This document shows positions 38,094 to 47,296 of a stretch of DNA of 64,000 nt, piece after piece. Origin of the DNA: Allosalinactinospora lopnorensis (GTDB lineage Bacteria; Actinomycetota; Actinomycetes; Streptosporangiales; Streptosporangiaceae); NCBI RefSeq assembly GCF_000981225.1, contig NZ_LAJC01000011.1, positions 37,762-101,761 of the forward strand, given 5' to 3'. A program made the translations under genes and the position numbers. How positions within the stretch are numbered: position 1 is the stretch's first letter; each line of letters starts with the position of its first letter. The notes beneath the pieces are model-generated. The model saw nothing but the letters and a program-made list of their open reading frames with translations. It was not told the DNA's origin and did not search any database.

Positions 38094-38885
38094 GTGGCCG
38101 CAAAGCGGTACGACGACACGCAGCACGACGCTCCGGCGCGCTCCGCACCGCAGGCCACGGTACAGCGCACCGGACCGCAGTCCGGCGGAACGAGACCGAA
38201 GGCCTCGCTGGCCGAGGAGGGCCTGGACCGGGCCGCCGACCTGCTGCAGGCCGTCAAACCGCGGCTGCGCGGCTGGCTGCACCTGGGGACCGCCCCATTG
38301 GCGCTGGCGGCCGGGATCGTCCTCGTCAGCCTCGCACCCACCGGCTCCGCCCGCCTCGCCAGCGCGATCTACGCGATCAGCGCCGTCCTCCTCTTCGGCA
38401 CGTCGGCGATCTACCACGTGGGCCGCTGGTCCAGACGGAGCATGGCCGTGCTCCGCAGGCTGGATCACTCCAACATCTACCTGATCATCGCCGGGACCTA
38501 TACGCCGTTCGTGCTGCTCGTCCTGGACGGAAGCACCCGTACCGCGATGATCTCGCTCATCTGGATCGGGGCGATCGCCGGCGTGCTGTTCAAGATGTGC
38601 TGGCTCAACGCACCCCGATGGCTGTCGACCGCGCTCTACCTCGCCATCGGCTGGGTCGCGGTGTTGTTCATCCCCGAACTGGTCAGCGGCACGCACCCGG
38701 CCACCTGGATCCTAGTCCTCGTCGGCGGCGTCCTCTACAGCGCCGGCGCGATCGTCTACGGCGCCAAGTGGCCGGACCCCGCGCCGCGCTGGTTCGGTTT
38801 CCACGAGATCTTCCACACGCTGACCATCGGGGCCTACGTGTGCCACTACATCGCGGTCTCGTTCGTGGTCTACACAGCGGCCTGA
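38094..38885 (+). CDS. hemolysin III family (PAQR) membrane protein
   Basis: 263-residue seven-helix protein of the hemolysin III/YqfA/PAQR family, after a ~45-residue polar N-terminal extension. Metal-site motifs are SAIYHVGRW, LRRLDHSNIYLIIAGTYTP and FGFHEIFHTLTIGAYVCHYIAV (HxxxH and final His). The family is linked to membrane fluidity and lipid hydrolase chemistry (ceramidase-like) rather than proven haemolysis. Start GTG at 38094 with GAGGAAC upstream. The upstream palindrome suggests regulation by a repressor. Confidence 0.88.
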   Translation: MAAKRYDDTQHDAPARSAPQATVQRTGPQSGGTRPKASLAEEGLDRAADLLQAVKPRLRGWLHLGTAPLALAAGIVLVSLAPTGSARLASAIYAISAVLLFGTSAIYHVGRWSRRSMAVLRRLDHSNIYLIIAGTYTPFVLLVLDGSTRTAMISLIWIGAIAGVLFKMCWLNAPRWLSTALYLAIGWVAVLFIPELVSGTHPATWILVLVGGVLYSAGAIVYGAKWPDPAPRWFGFHEIFHTLTIGAYVCHYIAVSFVVYTAA

Positions 38886-39043
38886 CCACCTCAGACGATA
38901 TGGAACATGTTCTGGCGACACCCGGGGACACGGCGCCGGCCCTCTGACCGCCTCCGGCCGACTAGTCACGATTCGCTTACAGGATCGGACGAGAAGGGGG
39001 AAACCTCCAGACGTCCCGGATTTCCGCCGATAGTTTGAGAACC

Positions 39044-39070
39044 GGTTCCTCCGGACTTGCCGGAGGAACC
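39044..39070 (+). terminator. hairpin behind the hemolysin III gene
   Basis: Perfect 11-bp stem, GGTTCCTCCGG with CCGGAGGAACC, loop ACTTG, 159 bases behind the hemolysin III stop. No T tract. Could end transcription from either side. Confidence 0.6.
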
Positions 39071-39167
39071 CGATGAGGCGGCCGGAAACCACATCCCCCC
39101 GGGTCCGGTCGCCTCTTCTCGTATGTGCGCCCGGCAGCGCCGGCGCCCCAACCCGCCGGACATGCTT

Positions 39168-39198
39168 CGGGGCCCGCGCAGGCGGTGCGCGGGCCCCG
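39168..39198 (-). terminator. hairpin behind glyS
   Basis: Perfect 12-bp stem (CGGGGCCCGCGC with its complement) and 7-base loop, 22 bases behind the glyS stop on the minus strand. Confidence 0.7.
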
Positions 39199-39220
39199 AT
39201 ATCTGTCGCGGTGGTCGGGC

Positions 39221-40612
39221 TCAGCAGCCGGGAAGCCGCTCCAGCAGGTACATCTCGATCTGGTCGAGCGAGATCCGCTCCTGGGACATGCTGTCGCGTT
39301 CGCGCACGGTCACAGCGTTGTCCTCCAAGGTGTCGAAATCGACCGTGACGCAGAAGGGCGTGCCGATCTCGTCCTGGCGGCGGTAGCGGCGGCCGATCGC
39401 GCCGGCGTCGTCGAACTCCACGTTCCAGCGCTTGCGCAGGGCGGCGGCGAGGTCGCGGGCCTTCGGCGAGAGGTCGGTGTTCCGGGACAGCGGGAGAACC
39501 GCGACCTTGACCGGGGAGAGCCGCGGGTCGAGGCGCATGACGGCCCGCTTCTCCATCTTGCCCTTGGCGTTGGGCGCCTCGTCCTCGCTGTAGGCGTCCA
39601 GCATGAAGGTCAGCATCGCGCGGTCCACACCGGCCGCGGGCTCGATGACGTACGGGATGTAGCGCTCGTCGCTCTCCTGGTCGAAGAACGACAGGTCGGC
39701 TCCTGAGGCCTCGCCGTGCGTCTTCAGGTCGAAGTCGGTGCGGTTGGCGACGCCCTCCAGTTCACCCCATTCGCTGCCGACGAAGTTGAACCGGTACTCG
39801 ATGTCGACGGTGCGCTTCGAGTAGTGCGAGAGCTTCTCCTGCGGATGCTCGTACATCCGCAGGTTCTCCTTGGAGATCCCCAGGTCGACATACCACTGCA
39901 TCCGGGTGTCGATCCAGTACTGGTGCCACTCCTCGTCCTCGCCCGGCCGGACGAAGAACTCCATCTCCATCTGCTCGAACTCGCGGGTGCGGAAGATGAA
40001 GTTCCCCGGCGTGATCTCGTTCCGGAACGACTTGCCGACCTGGCCGATGCCGAATGGGATCTTCTTGCGCGCACTCTGCTGCACGTTCAGGTAGTTGATG
40101 AAGATCCCCTGCGCGGTCTCGGGCCGCAGGAAGGCCAGGCCCGACTCGTCCTCCTGCACAGCACCGAGGTAGGTACGCAGCAGTCCGCTGAACATGCGCG
40201 GTTCGGTGAAGGAGGACTTCGCGCCGCAGTTCGGGCACGTGATGTCGGCCAGGCCGCCCGCCGGCTCCCTGCCGTGCTTGGCCTCGTAGGCCTCGGTGAG
40301 GTGATCGGCGCGAAAGCGCTTGTGGCAGGACTGGCACTCGGTAAGCGGATCGACGAACGCCTTGACGTGGCCTGAGGCCTCCCATACCTCGCGGGCCAGG
40401 ATCACGCTGGAATCAAGGCCCACTATGTCGTCGCGCTCCTGGACCACGGAGCGCCACCACTGGCGCTTGATGTTACTCTTCAGCTCCACGCCCAGCGGGC
40501 CGTAGTCCCAAGAGGCGCGCAGACCCCCGTAGATCTCACTCGACGGGTAGACCAGCCCTCGGCGCTTTGCGAGGTTGACGAGGGTGTCCATAGCCTCTGA
40601 CTTGACGGCCAT
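39221..40612 (-). CDS. glyS: glycyl-tRNA synthetase
   Basis: Class II alpha2-type glycyl-tRNA synthetase, 463 residues, the usual actinobacterial size. The class II core is visible with [22 protein letters not shown] at the start, [25 protein letters not shown] (motif 2), a zinc-binding-like CPNCG insertion and [12 protein letters not shown] plus [16 protein letters not shown] in motif 3 and the anticodon domain. I take the ATG at 40612 ([19 protein letters not shown]) with GAAAGA upstream; the frame remains open further up without family sequence. No T-box or glycine riboswitch is visible upstream. Confidence 0.95.
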   Translation of the reverse strand: MAVKSEAMDTLVNLAKRRGLVYPSSEIYGGLRASWDYGPLGVELKSNIKRQWWRSVVQERDDIVGLDSSVILAREVWEASGHVKAFVDPLTECQSCHKRFRADHLTEAYEAKHGREPAGGLADITCPNCGAKSSFTEPRMFSGLLRTYLGAVQEDESGLAFLRPETAQGIFINYLNVQQSARKKIPFGIGQVGKSFRNEITPGNFIFRTREFEQMEMEFFVRPGEDEEWHQYWIDTRMQWYVDLGISKENLRMYEHPQEKLSHYSKRTVDIEYRFNFVGSEWGELEGVANRTDFDLKTHGEASGADLSFFDQESDERYIPYVIEPAAGVDRAMLTFMLDAYSEDEAPNAKGKMEKRAVMRLDPRLSPVKVAVLPLSRNTDLSPKARDLAAALRKRWNVEFDDAGAIGRRYRRQDEIGTPFCVTVDFDTLEDNAVTVRERDSMSQERISLDQIEMYLLERLPGC

Positions 40613-40775
40613 TATCTTTCGACTCTCCATCCGGCTGGCGGTCGGTGGATCGCACAACGCGATGCTCGGAAAATGTTGGTAGTGAGTGACCACAGCCTAA
40701 GCGACCCGGTGGTCCCCGCATGTTCCACCGACGATACGCGCTGAACACCCTTGGATTCGACCGACTCGCAGGTGG

Positions 40776-41069
40776 TCACGCACCTTTGTGGGCCGAAATC
40801 ACCTCGAACGCGCTCGGCTCGTCGTGGGCGAGCGAGAGCAGCGGTACCGCCGCCATGCGGACCTCGAAATCCGAGAGAGCACGGCGGTAGGAGCCGGGGC
40901 CGTCCCATTCGGTCACCACGGTCCACAGGGTGGGCTCGTCGGCGGCCCGCCCGATCCAGGACTCCCGGAACCCCGGGCGGTTCCCGAGCGCTTCCAGCGC
41001 CGCCGACGCGCGGGCCACGAAGTCGTCGGCGTCCTCAACGGACACGGTGAAGCGGGTGATGACGATCAC
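40776..41069 (-). CDS. antibiotic biosynthesis monooxygenase-family protein
   Basis: 97-residue ferredoxin-like protein of the ABM/dimeric alpha-beta barrel family: ITRFTVSVEDADDFVARASAALEAL, PGFRESWIGRAADEPTLWTVVTEWDGPGSYRRAL. Such proteins act as small monooxygenases or haem-related enzymes; the substrate is unknown. Lies between glyS and the teichoic-acid polymerase gene on the same strand, 82 bases from the latter's end. Confidence 0.78.
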   Translation of the reverse strand: MIVITRFTVSVEDADDFVARASAALEALGNRPGFRESWIGRAADEPTLWTVVTEWDGPGSYRRALSDFEVRMAAVPLLSLAHDEPSAFEVISAHKGA

Positions 41070-41151
41070 CCGACCATCCTCTCACCGCCGCGGCCTCCCC
41101 CGGAACGGCCGCCCCTCGCGGCACCGGACGGCGCCGTGGACCCGCACACGA

Positions 41152-44100
41152 TCAGTCCCGCCCGAAGACCCGGTCCACGACGCGGGCCGCGGCGTTGCCG
41201 TCGTCCAGCGGGCAGAACCGGTCGGTGAACGTCCGGTACTTGTCCCGGTAGGCGGCGGCGACGCCGTCGATGTCGGTGATCGCCCCGATCACGTCGTCGG
41301 ACTCCAGCAGCAGCGGCCCCGGGGCCGTCTCCTCGAAGTCGAAGTAGAACCCGCGGAGGTTGTCGCGGTAGCTCTCGATGTCGTAGGTGAAGAACAGCAT
41401 CGGCCGGCCGGTGTTCGCGAAGTCGAACATCATCGACGAGTAGTCGGTGACCAGGATGTCGGTGACCAGGAACAGCTCCATGATCTCCGGGTACAGCGAC
41501 ACGTCGTAGACGAAGTCCGTGCCGACGATCGGCACACTGTCGACGACACGGGGGTGCCTGCGCACCAGCAGCACATGGTCGTCGCCCAGTTTCGCGTACA
41601 TCCGGCGCAGGTCCAGATGCAGGTCGAGCTTGTGCTTGCCGCGCGTGTAGTACTTGTCGTCGCGCCAGGTGGGCGCGTACAGGATCACCTTCTTGCCTTC
41701 GGGAAGGCCCAGGCGGCGCCGGGTGCGGGCGGCGATCGCGTCGCGCTCGGGGGAGAAGAAGATGTCGTTGCGCGGGTAGCCGGTCTCCAGGATCTCCCCG
41801 TCGAACCGGAACGCCCGCCGCAGGATCGGGGTGGCCCACGGGCTGGGCGAGACGAGGTAGTCCCACTGCCGGGTCTCCCAGGCCAGCTTCTCGTGGTAGT
41901 CGCGGGACTTGCCGCGGATGTTCTCGATATCGAAGCCGATCCGCTTGAGCATCGAGCCGTGCCAGGTCTGCACCACGGTCTGGTCGGGGCGGTGGGTGAA
42001 CCACGCGGGCTGGCGGGAGTTCGTGACCAGATACCGGGAGCGGGCCAGTGCCTCGTAGAACTCGCGGCCGTTGTGCCGCACCGGCGTGAGGTCCGGGGGC
42101 AGGTTCACCTGCCCGTCCTTGACCAGCCAGGACATCGGGTACTCCGCCCAGTCGCCGCGCGCCCGCAGCTCGGCGTAGATGCTGTGCGGGCTGTCGGAGA
42201 ACTGCCGGCCGGTGTAGCTGTCGAAGAGGATCTCCTCCCGCAGGCTCTCCTGGCGCATCGCGGGATGGGCGGCCTCGCGGAGCTGCTGCTGCGCGAACGA
42301 CCCCCGCTCCTCGGGGCGCAGGTCGCTGCCGACCCTGAGCACCGGCGTGTCGAATCCGGAGTCGGCGAAGGCGTACTCTCGCTCCGATGTGGCCATCCCC
42401 AGCGGAAGGCTGCGCACGAAGTCGGCGTCGAGCTCGGCGCTGATATCGGTGCTTCCCCCATCGGCGAGGTGCACGCGCGCCCACAGTTGGTAGGTGCCCG
42501 ATGACAGGGGCAGCGTGCCGGAGAGCGTAGGAATGCCGGCCGGGGTGAACGTCGCGCGGAAGACGTTCCCTTCGCGCACCAGGGACACGGTGTGCTCCTC
42601 CTCGCGCCCGCGCGCCTTGAACACCAGATCGACATCGGAGTCGGCCGCGTAGTGGCCGGCCAGCACCAGCTCGCGGTCCGACCAGTGGGCCCCCCGGACG
42701 ACCGGGTGCGCCCAGCCGGCACGCACCCGCAGGTGGCCGGTACTGGTGCGCTGCACGGCGATCTCGTGATGGCCGTCCCCCGCGGGATGCGCCGCGGGGT
42801 CCACCTCGTCGGGGAGGACCAGCGGGACGGACGTGCCGTCGGGTGTGCGCAGCGTGGCCTCCCACTGTTCCTGGCTCAGCTGGCCGCGCCCTTCGTCCAC
42901 CGCGTTGGCGAGCAGCTCCGATGCCGGGACCCGGACCGTGAAGGAGCCGCCCTCGACCTGCAGCGGATACTCCAGCTCCGCCGTCCCGGGCAGCCGGCAC
43001 AGCCGCAGGCGGTGCGACTCCGCGGCCGGAGGTGCGACGAACTCCCCGGTGATCTCCAGTGCGGGGCGGTCCGCGTGGTCGATCCGGTGCCCGGTGACCC
43101 GTGCGCGGACCGGGGCGACCGCGATGCTGAGCTCCCGCCCCCTGTCCCACGAGGGCCTGATCCACACCTCACCGGAGACGCGGTGGTACGGCGGGCGCTC
43201 CGGCGGCCCGGCCACCGGGTTGGAGACCATCCGGCGGCGCACCAGGCCGCGGTTGATGACGACAAGCTCCAGCTTCCACTCGGTGGCCTGCCATTGGCCG
43301 GACAGCCGCAGCCGGGAGGGGTCGAGCGCGATCTCGAACCCGCCGTAGTCGTGCCGTGCGGCGTCGGGGATGTCCGACAGCCGGTATTCGGCCGCGCGCC
43401 GGACCTTGACCGGAACCGGGATGCGCCGCCCGGTGCCGGTGTTCACAGCGAACGCCACGAGGTGCTGCTGCCAGCGGCGCCTCGCTCGCAGGTGTTGGAC
43501 CCCCACGCGCCCGCGGACGAGCAGCTTGCCGTCGCGCCATTCCACACGCTCGGTCTTCTGCCGCACCTTGAGTTCGGAGCCGAGCCGGTAGACCTCGCGC
43601 GGGATTCCGGCGGACTCGTCCTCGAAGAACGGGTAGCTGATGTAGTAGTGCAGCCCGCGCCGGACCACCGGCGCCTTCTTCAGCTCCACGCTCTTCTGGA
43701 ACGTTATGGTCTCCAGAAGCCGTTCGCCCTGGCGCTTGCGCACCAGGTAGTAGTTCAGCCGGTGCAGCGCGGAGATCCCGTCGAGGACGTCCCGCCCGAT
43801 CCGGTCGAGGTAGGTGTTGGCCAGGTCGAAGAACCGCTCCCAGGCGACGTCGGAGGCGTCGTCGAGGCGCAGGAGCACCGAGCGCAGATCGCTCTTGAGC
43901 GCCGTTGCGTCCCACAGGTCGCGGTCGGCGCCGCTGAGGGAGCCGGAGAGCGCGGTGACAGCGGAGAGGCGGCGGGTCAGTGTCTGGATCTCGCTCAGGT
44001 CCGCGCCGCTCTCCTTGTCGCGCAACAGCAGGACGGGGGCCGGGAGCACGTCGATGGAGCGCGCGGCGAACAGCGCGCGCACGACGGCCAGGTCGGTGTC

Positions 44101-44802
44101 GGCGTCGGCGAGTCCGAGGTCGTCCAGGGCTTCCCAGAAGGAGCGCCGCCACACCTTGTTGCCGTAGAGCCGGTCGCCGAGCAGAGATGTGCTGGCGTGC
44201 ACGTCGGTGCCGGTGCGCACCGCGCCGAAGATCTTGCGGTGGGCGCCGGACTGGCGGGCTCCGAGTTCGTTGAACCGGTAGACGTTGCCCGTGGCGACAT
44301 CCGCTCCGGAGGCGTTGATGGAGGCCGCCAGGTAGGAGAGGGCGTAGCCGGTGAGCGCGTCGGCGCCGTCGAGGAACATCAGGTACCCGCCGCTGGAGGC
44401 GCGGACCCCGCGCGAACGCGCCTCGGCGCGGGTGGCGGCCGGCTCGCCCAGCAGGGTGAGGCCGGGAGGCGAATCGGCGACGGCTTCGCGGGCCACGGCC
44501 ATCCCTTCGGCCCGCGCCGTGTCGATGGCCTCGCTGCCCTCCTCGTCAGCGGCGTCGGCGTTCTGGTCCTCGTCCGAGGCTTCGGCCTCCCCTGTGTCCG
44601 CGGCGTCCGCGGCGTCGCCGTCGTCCGCGACACCGGCGGAGGGATCGGCAGAGGACGGTTGCACCGGGGCGGTCCGCGTCTCCACGGGGGCGAGAACGAT
44701 CTCGGCGCCCTCGACTCTGCTCTGCCTGTTCAGCGAATCCAGGCAGTACTGCAGGTGGGGCTCGGTGACGTCGAACGTGACGATAACGCTGAGCTTCGGC
44801 AC
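41152..44802 (-). CDS. CDP-glycerol:polyglycerophosphate glycerophosphotransferase-family polymerase (TagF-like) with N-terminal GT-A-like domain
   Basis: 1216-residue multidomain protein. The N-terminus (PKLSVIVTFDVTEPHLQYCLDSL) resembles a GT-A glycosyltransferase but carries an acidic Asp/Ala/Glu-rich insert at about residues 45-95. A long middle part of beta-rich modules follows. The C-terminal ~380 residues are the CDP-glycerol transferase domain, with QTWHGSMLKRIGFDIENIRGKS, ILYAPTWRDDKYYTRG, VLLVRRHPRV and ILVTDYSSMMFDF motifs that carry the catalytic and nucleotide-binding His/Ser residues. It probably polymerises or primes a wall teichoic acid. Start GTG at 44802, GGGGAG upstream; a further 70 in-frame codons upstream show no family sequence. 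Expressed from its own promoter at about 44887. Confidence 0.85.
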   Translation of the reverse strand: MPKLSVIVTFDVTEPHLQYCLDSLNRQSRVEGAEIVLAPVETRTAPVQPSSADPSAGVADDGDAADAADTGEAEASDEDQNADAADEEGSEAIDTARAEGMAVAREAVADSPPGLTLLGEPAATRAEARSRGVRASSGGYLMFLDGADALTGYALSYLAASINASGADVATGNVYRFNELGARQSGAHRKIFGAVRTGTDVHASTSLLGDRLYGNKVWRRSFWEALDDLGLADADTDLAVVRALFAARSIDVLPAPVLLLRDKESGADLSEIQTLTRRLSAVTALSGSLSGADRDLWDATALKSDLRSVLLRLDDASDVAWERFFDLANTYLDRIGRDVLDGISALHRLNYYLVRKRQGERLLETITFQKSVELKKAPVVRRGLHYYISYPFFEDESAGIPREVYRLGSELKVRQKTERVEWRDGKLLVRGRVGVQHLRARRRWQQHLVAFAVNTGTGRRIPVPVKVRRAAEYRLSDIPDAARHDYGGFEIALDPSRLRLSGQWQATEWKLELVVINRGLVRRRMVSNPVAGPPERPPYHRVSGEVWIRPSWDRGRELSIAVAPVRARVTGHRIDHADRPALEITGEFVAPPAAESHRLRLCRLPGTAELEYPLQVEGGSFTVRVPASELLANAVDEGRGQLSQEQWEATLRTPDGTSVPLVLPDEVDPAAHPAGDGHHEIAVQRTSTGHLRVRAGWAHPVVRGAHWSDRELVLAGHYAADSDVDLVFKARGREEEHTVSLVREGNVFRATFTPAGIPTLSGTLPLSSGTYQLWARVHLADGGSTDISAELDADFVRSLPLGMATSEREYAFADSGFDTPVLRVGSDLRPEERGSFAQQQLREAAHPAMRQESLREEILFDSYTGRQFSDSPHSIYAELRARGDWAEYPMSWLVKDGQVNLPPDLTPVRHNGREFYEALARSRYLVTNSRQPAWFTHRPDQTVVQTWHGSMLKRIGFDIENIRGKSRDYHEKLAWETRQWDYLVSPSPWATPILRRAFRFDGEILETGYPRNDIFFSPERDAIAARTRRRLGLPEGKKVILYAPTWRDDKYYTRGKHKLDLHLDLRRMYAKLGDDHVLLVRRHPRVVDSVPIVGTDFVYDVSLYPEIMELFLVTDILVTDYSSMMFDFANTGRPMLFFTYDIESYRDNLRGFYFDFEETAPGPLLLESDDVIGAITDIDGVAAAYRDKYRTFTDRFCPLDDGNAAARVVDRVFGRD

Positions 44803-45137
44803 GGAAAAACTACTCTCCCCGGATGTCTTCTGCGGAGCGGGACACAGAGGCCGGACCAGGCTGACCGCGAATCCGGCTAGCACTATAAGCAACCCTAGGT
44901 CACTGTTAGTAAGTGACCGATAAGCAGCGCGGTAAGGACCGCACCGTAAACGGCGATTCACCGCTCCTACAAAATAGCGGCAGCGGCAGAGTGCATCAGC
45001 GCGGACCCGCACAGCGACCTGGTGGCCCCGCAGCAGGGCGGATTAGGCTTTGTAACCGGGTCCCCGCGGGAGGCGGCCCGATCAGGTGCACAGTAGCCGG
45101 GTATCAGGTACACAGCGCAGCAGGCCGGAGGAGCCGC
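44803..45137. other. divergent control region between the TagF-like gene and the DUF6703 gene
   Basis: 335 bases holding the minus-strand promoter and the dyad described at 44882-44918, and the plus-strand region leading to the GTG at 45138. No gene. The open frames that cross it lack ribosome sites. Confidence 0.5.
44882..44918 (-). promoter_or_regulatory. promoter and overlapping dyad of the TagF-like gene
   Basis: Minus-strand TATAGT (44887-44882) is a near-ideal -10, with ACTAAC (44910-44905) 17 bases upstream as a poor -35. A 7-bp inverted repeat GGTCACT-N7-AGTGACC (44898-44918) covers the -35 region, as expected for a repressor or activator site. Confidence 0.5.
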
Positions 45138-45533
45138 GTGTCGTCCGAGCGCAACGAGCCAGAGCAGAACCGATCGACACCGCGGAACGGCGGCGATCCG
45201 CCGCGTTCGCGGCCGCTGCCGCAAGGCGACACGTTCTACACGCCCGACGCCGGCCCACTGCGGCGGGAGATCGAGCGGCGCAGCGCGGTTCCGCTGGTCT
45301 GGCTGCACAACGCCCCGCGGTGGATCCTGCCGGTGAGCATGGCGGCGGTGTTCGTCGGCGGCCTGCTGCTGGCCGGAATCGCCGGCGCGGTGCTGCTTAC
45401 TCTGCTCGCGGCCTTCTTCGGCTGGCTGGCGTTCCTCGCCTGGCCGAACCTGCGCACCGGTGAGCGCGCGATGCGGGTGATCGTGATCGTCACCCTGGTC
45501 ACGCTGGGACTGCTGCAGAGCGGGGCATTTTGA
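45138..45533 (+). CDS. DUF6703-type small membrane protein
   Basis: 131-residue protein: a polar ~60-residue N-terminus, then about three hydrophobic helices (WILPVSMAAVFVGGLLLAG, AVLLTLLAAFFGWLAFLAW, MRVIVIVTLVTLGLLQ). The layout and the RSAVPLVWLHNAPRWILP segment fit the DUF6703 family, which often lies beside the zinc genes in actinomycetes. Start GTG at 45138 with a strong GGAGGAG. Function unknown. Confidence 0.7.
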   Translation: MSSERNEPEQNRSTPRNGGDPPRSRPLPQGDTFYTPDAGPLRREIERRSAVPLVWLHNAPRWILPVSMAAVFVGGLLLAGIAGAVLLTLLAAFFGWLAFLAWPNLRTGERAMRVIVIVTLVTLGLLQSGAF

Positions 45534-45558
45534 CAACCGTTTTCGTTTTCGACACACT
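45530..45558 (+). promoter_or_regulatory. promoter and Zur box of the zinc uptake operon
   Basis: TTGACA (45530-45535) and CACACT (45553-45558), 17 bases apart, put the transcript start at the GTG start of the ATPase gene (45565), a leaderless arrangement. TGACAACCGTTTTCG at 45531-45545 matches, read in reverse, a TGAAAACGATTTTCA-like Zur box at about 12 of 15 positions and sits between -35 and -10. Confidence 0.6.
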
Positions 45559-45564
45559 TAGAAG

Positions 45565-46404
45565 GTGTCCGCCGAATTAACGCGTCATGAGCGTCCCAGC
45601 GTCGCACCCGGCACCGCCTCCACCGCGTCGGCTTTCCGTGTCAGCGACGCCGTGGTCGCCTACGACGGCATTCCCGTGGTGCGCGGCGTGAGCTTCGAGG
45701 TCGCCGTCGGCGAGACCCTCGCGATCCTCGGCTCCAACGGCTCCGGAAAGTCCACGATGATGCGCGCGCTGCTGGGGATCCTTCCGCTCGCCCGCGGCCG
45801 GATCGATGTGCACGGGATTCCGCTGCGCAGGTTCCGCGACTGGGAACGGATCGGCTACGTGCCGCAGCGGCTCTCCGCGGGCGGTGGTGTCCCGGCCACG
45901 GTGCGCGAGGTCGTCGCCTCCGGGCAGGTCTCCCGGCGCAGGCGGCTTCGGCGGGGCAGCAAAGCCGACGACTCCGCCGTCGACGACGCCCTGGCCTCGG
46001 TGGGGCTGACCGACCGCGCCCGCGACTCCGTCCACGAACTCTCCGGCGGCCAGCAGCAGCGCGTCCTCATCGCCCGCGCCCTCGCCGGCAAGGCCGACAC
46101 GTTCATCATGGACGAGCCCATGGCCGGGGTCGATACCGAGAGCCAGCACGCCCTCGCCGGCACCATCTCCCGGCTCAGCGAGAACGGCGCCACCGTCATC
46201 CTGGTACTGCACGAGCCCGGCCCCCTGGAACCGCTGATCCGGCGCGGACTCTCGCTGTCAGGAGGCCTGATCGTCCGGGACGGACCGCCGCAGGCTCCCA
46301 CCGGCGACTGCGCCCGGCCCGGCCACGACCATGTGCACCCGCACGCCGGCGCCGGCACGGTCATCGGCACCGTCCCCACCATCGAGGTACCCCGTCGTGA
46401 CTGA
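45565..46404 (+). CDS. znuC: metal ABC transporter ATP-binding protein (zinc, ZnuC-like)
   Basis: 279-residue ATPase with Walker A GSNGSGKST, signature LSGGQQQRVLIARAL, Walker B TFIMDEPMAGVD and the H-loop LHEPG. The C-terminal tail is histidine-rich (RPGHDHVHPHAGAG), often seen in zinc ATPases. GTG start at 45565. The stop overlaps the permease start by eight bases. With the permease and Zur it forms a zinc uptake operon; the substrate-binding protein ZnuA is not next to it. Confidence 0.88.
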   Translation: MSAELTRHERPSVAPGTASTASAFRVSDAVVAYDGIPVVRGVSFEVAVGETLAILGSNGSGKSTMMRALLGILPLARGRIDVHGIPLRRFRDWERIGYVPQRLSAGGGVPATVREVVASGQVSRRRRLRRGSKADDSAVDDALASVGLTDRARDSVHELSGGQQQRVLIARALAGKADTFIMDEPMAGVDTESQHALAGTISRLSENGATVILVLHEPGPLEPLIRRGLSLSGGLIVRDGPPQAPTGDCARPGHDHVHPHAGAGTVIGTVPTIEVPRRD

Positions 46405-47296
46405 GCTGGTCCAGTACGACTTCATGCAACGGGCGCTCATCGCCGCGGCGCTGGTCGGTCTGGTCGCACCGGTCATCGGCACGTTCCTGGTGCAGCGGCG
46501 GCTGGCGCTGCTGGGTGACGGCATCGGGCATGTCGCGCTCACCGGTGTGGCCCTGGGTTTCCTCACGACGACGTCGCCGGTTCTCACCGCACTGATCGTC
46601 TCGGCCGCGGGCGCGATCGTGATCGAACTCGTACGGGTGCGCGCCCGCACGAGCGGCGACGTCGCGCTGGCACTGCTGTTCTACGGCGGGATCGCCGGCG
46701 GCGTGCTGCTGATCGGGCTGGCCCCGGATGCGAACAGCGCCACGCTGACGGGTTTCCTGTTCGGTTCGGTGAGCAGCGTGAGCCAGGAGGACGTCTATGT
46801 GGTCGCGGCACTGGCGGTGCTCGTACTGGCCGTGATCGGCTTCTTCGGCCGCGAACTGTTCGTGCTCTGCCAGGACGAGGAGGTCGCGCGCGCCCACGGG
46901 CTGCCGGTGCGGCTGCTCAGCCTGGTCATCGCGGTCACAGCGGCCCTTACCGTGGTCATTGCCATGCGTGTCGTCGGTGTGCTGATGGTGAGCGCGCTCA
47001 TGGTGGTCCCGGTGGCCGCCGCGCAGCAGTTGACCCGCAGCTTCCGGGTGACCATGGCCCTGGCGACGGCCATCGGCGTCATCGCGGCGCTGGGCGGACT
47101 GTCCACCGCCTTCTACGCTGATGTCGCGCCGGGCGCGACCATCGTGCTGCTCGCACTCGCCGTGTTCAGCGCGGCGGTCGGCACCGGCTATCTGGTGCGG
47201 CACCGGCGCGGAAGATCGCCCAGCACCCGCTTCAGCGACGAACCGCCTAGTGTCGGTACGATGCCCCAGACTGATCGGGGGAGCGTATCCACATGA
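46397..47296 (+). CDS. znuB: metal ABC transporter permease (zinc, ZnuB-like)
   Basis: 299-residue ABC-3 family permease with about eight membrane helices; typical segments are QRRLALLGDGIGHVALTGVALGF, LTGFLFGSVSSVS and MRVVGVLMVSALMVVPVAAAQ. GTG start at 46397 (VTELVQYDFMQRAL) is inside the end of the ATPase gene. Its C-terminus ends at 47296, overlapping the first codon of zur (ATGA). Confidence 0.9.
   Translation: MTELVQYDFMQRALIAAALVGLVAPVIGTFLVQRRLALLGDGIGHVALTGVALGFLTTTSPVLTALIVSAAGAIVIELVRVRARTSGDVALALLFYGGIAGGVLLIGLAPDANSATLTGFLFGSVSSVSQEDVYVVAALAVLVLAVIGFFGRELFVLCQDEEVARAHGLPVRLLSLVIAVTAALTVVIAMRVVGVLMVSALMVVPVAAAQQLTRSFRVTMALATAIGVIAALGGLSTAFYADVAPGATIVLLALAVFSAAVGTGYLVRHRRGRSPSTRFSDEPPSVGTMPQTDRGSVST

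Larger units (their letters stand above)
38886..39220. other. convergent spacer between the hemolysin III gene and glyS
   Basis: 335 bases with two perfect hairpins (39044-39070 and 39168-39198) and no gene. The frames seen here have no family features. Confidence 0.6.

Noticed and set aside
40613..40775. T-box or glycine riboswitch upstream of glyS
   Set aside because: The 163-base region lacks the T-box consensus and the tandem glycine aptamer pattern.
42592..44880. 762-codon plus-strand frame opposite the TagF-like gene
   Set aside because: Antisense shadow; no recognisable motif, while the minus strand has a complete polymerase.
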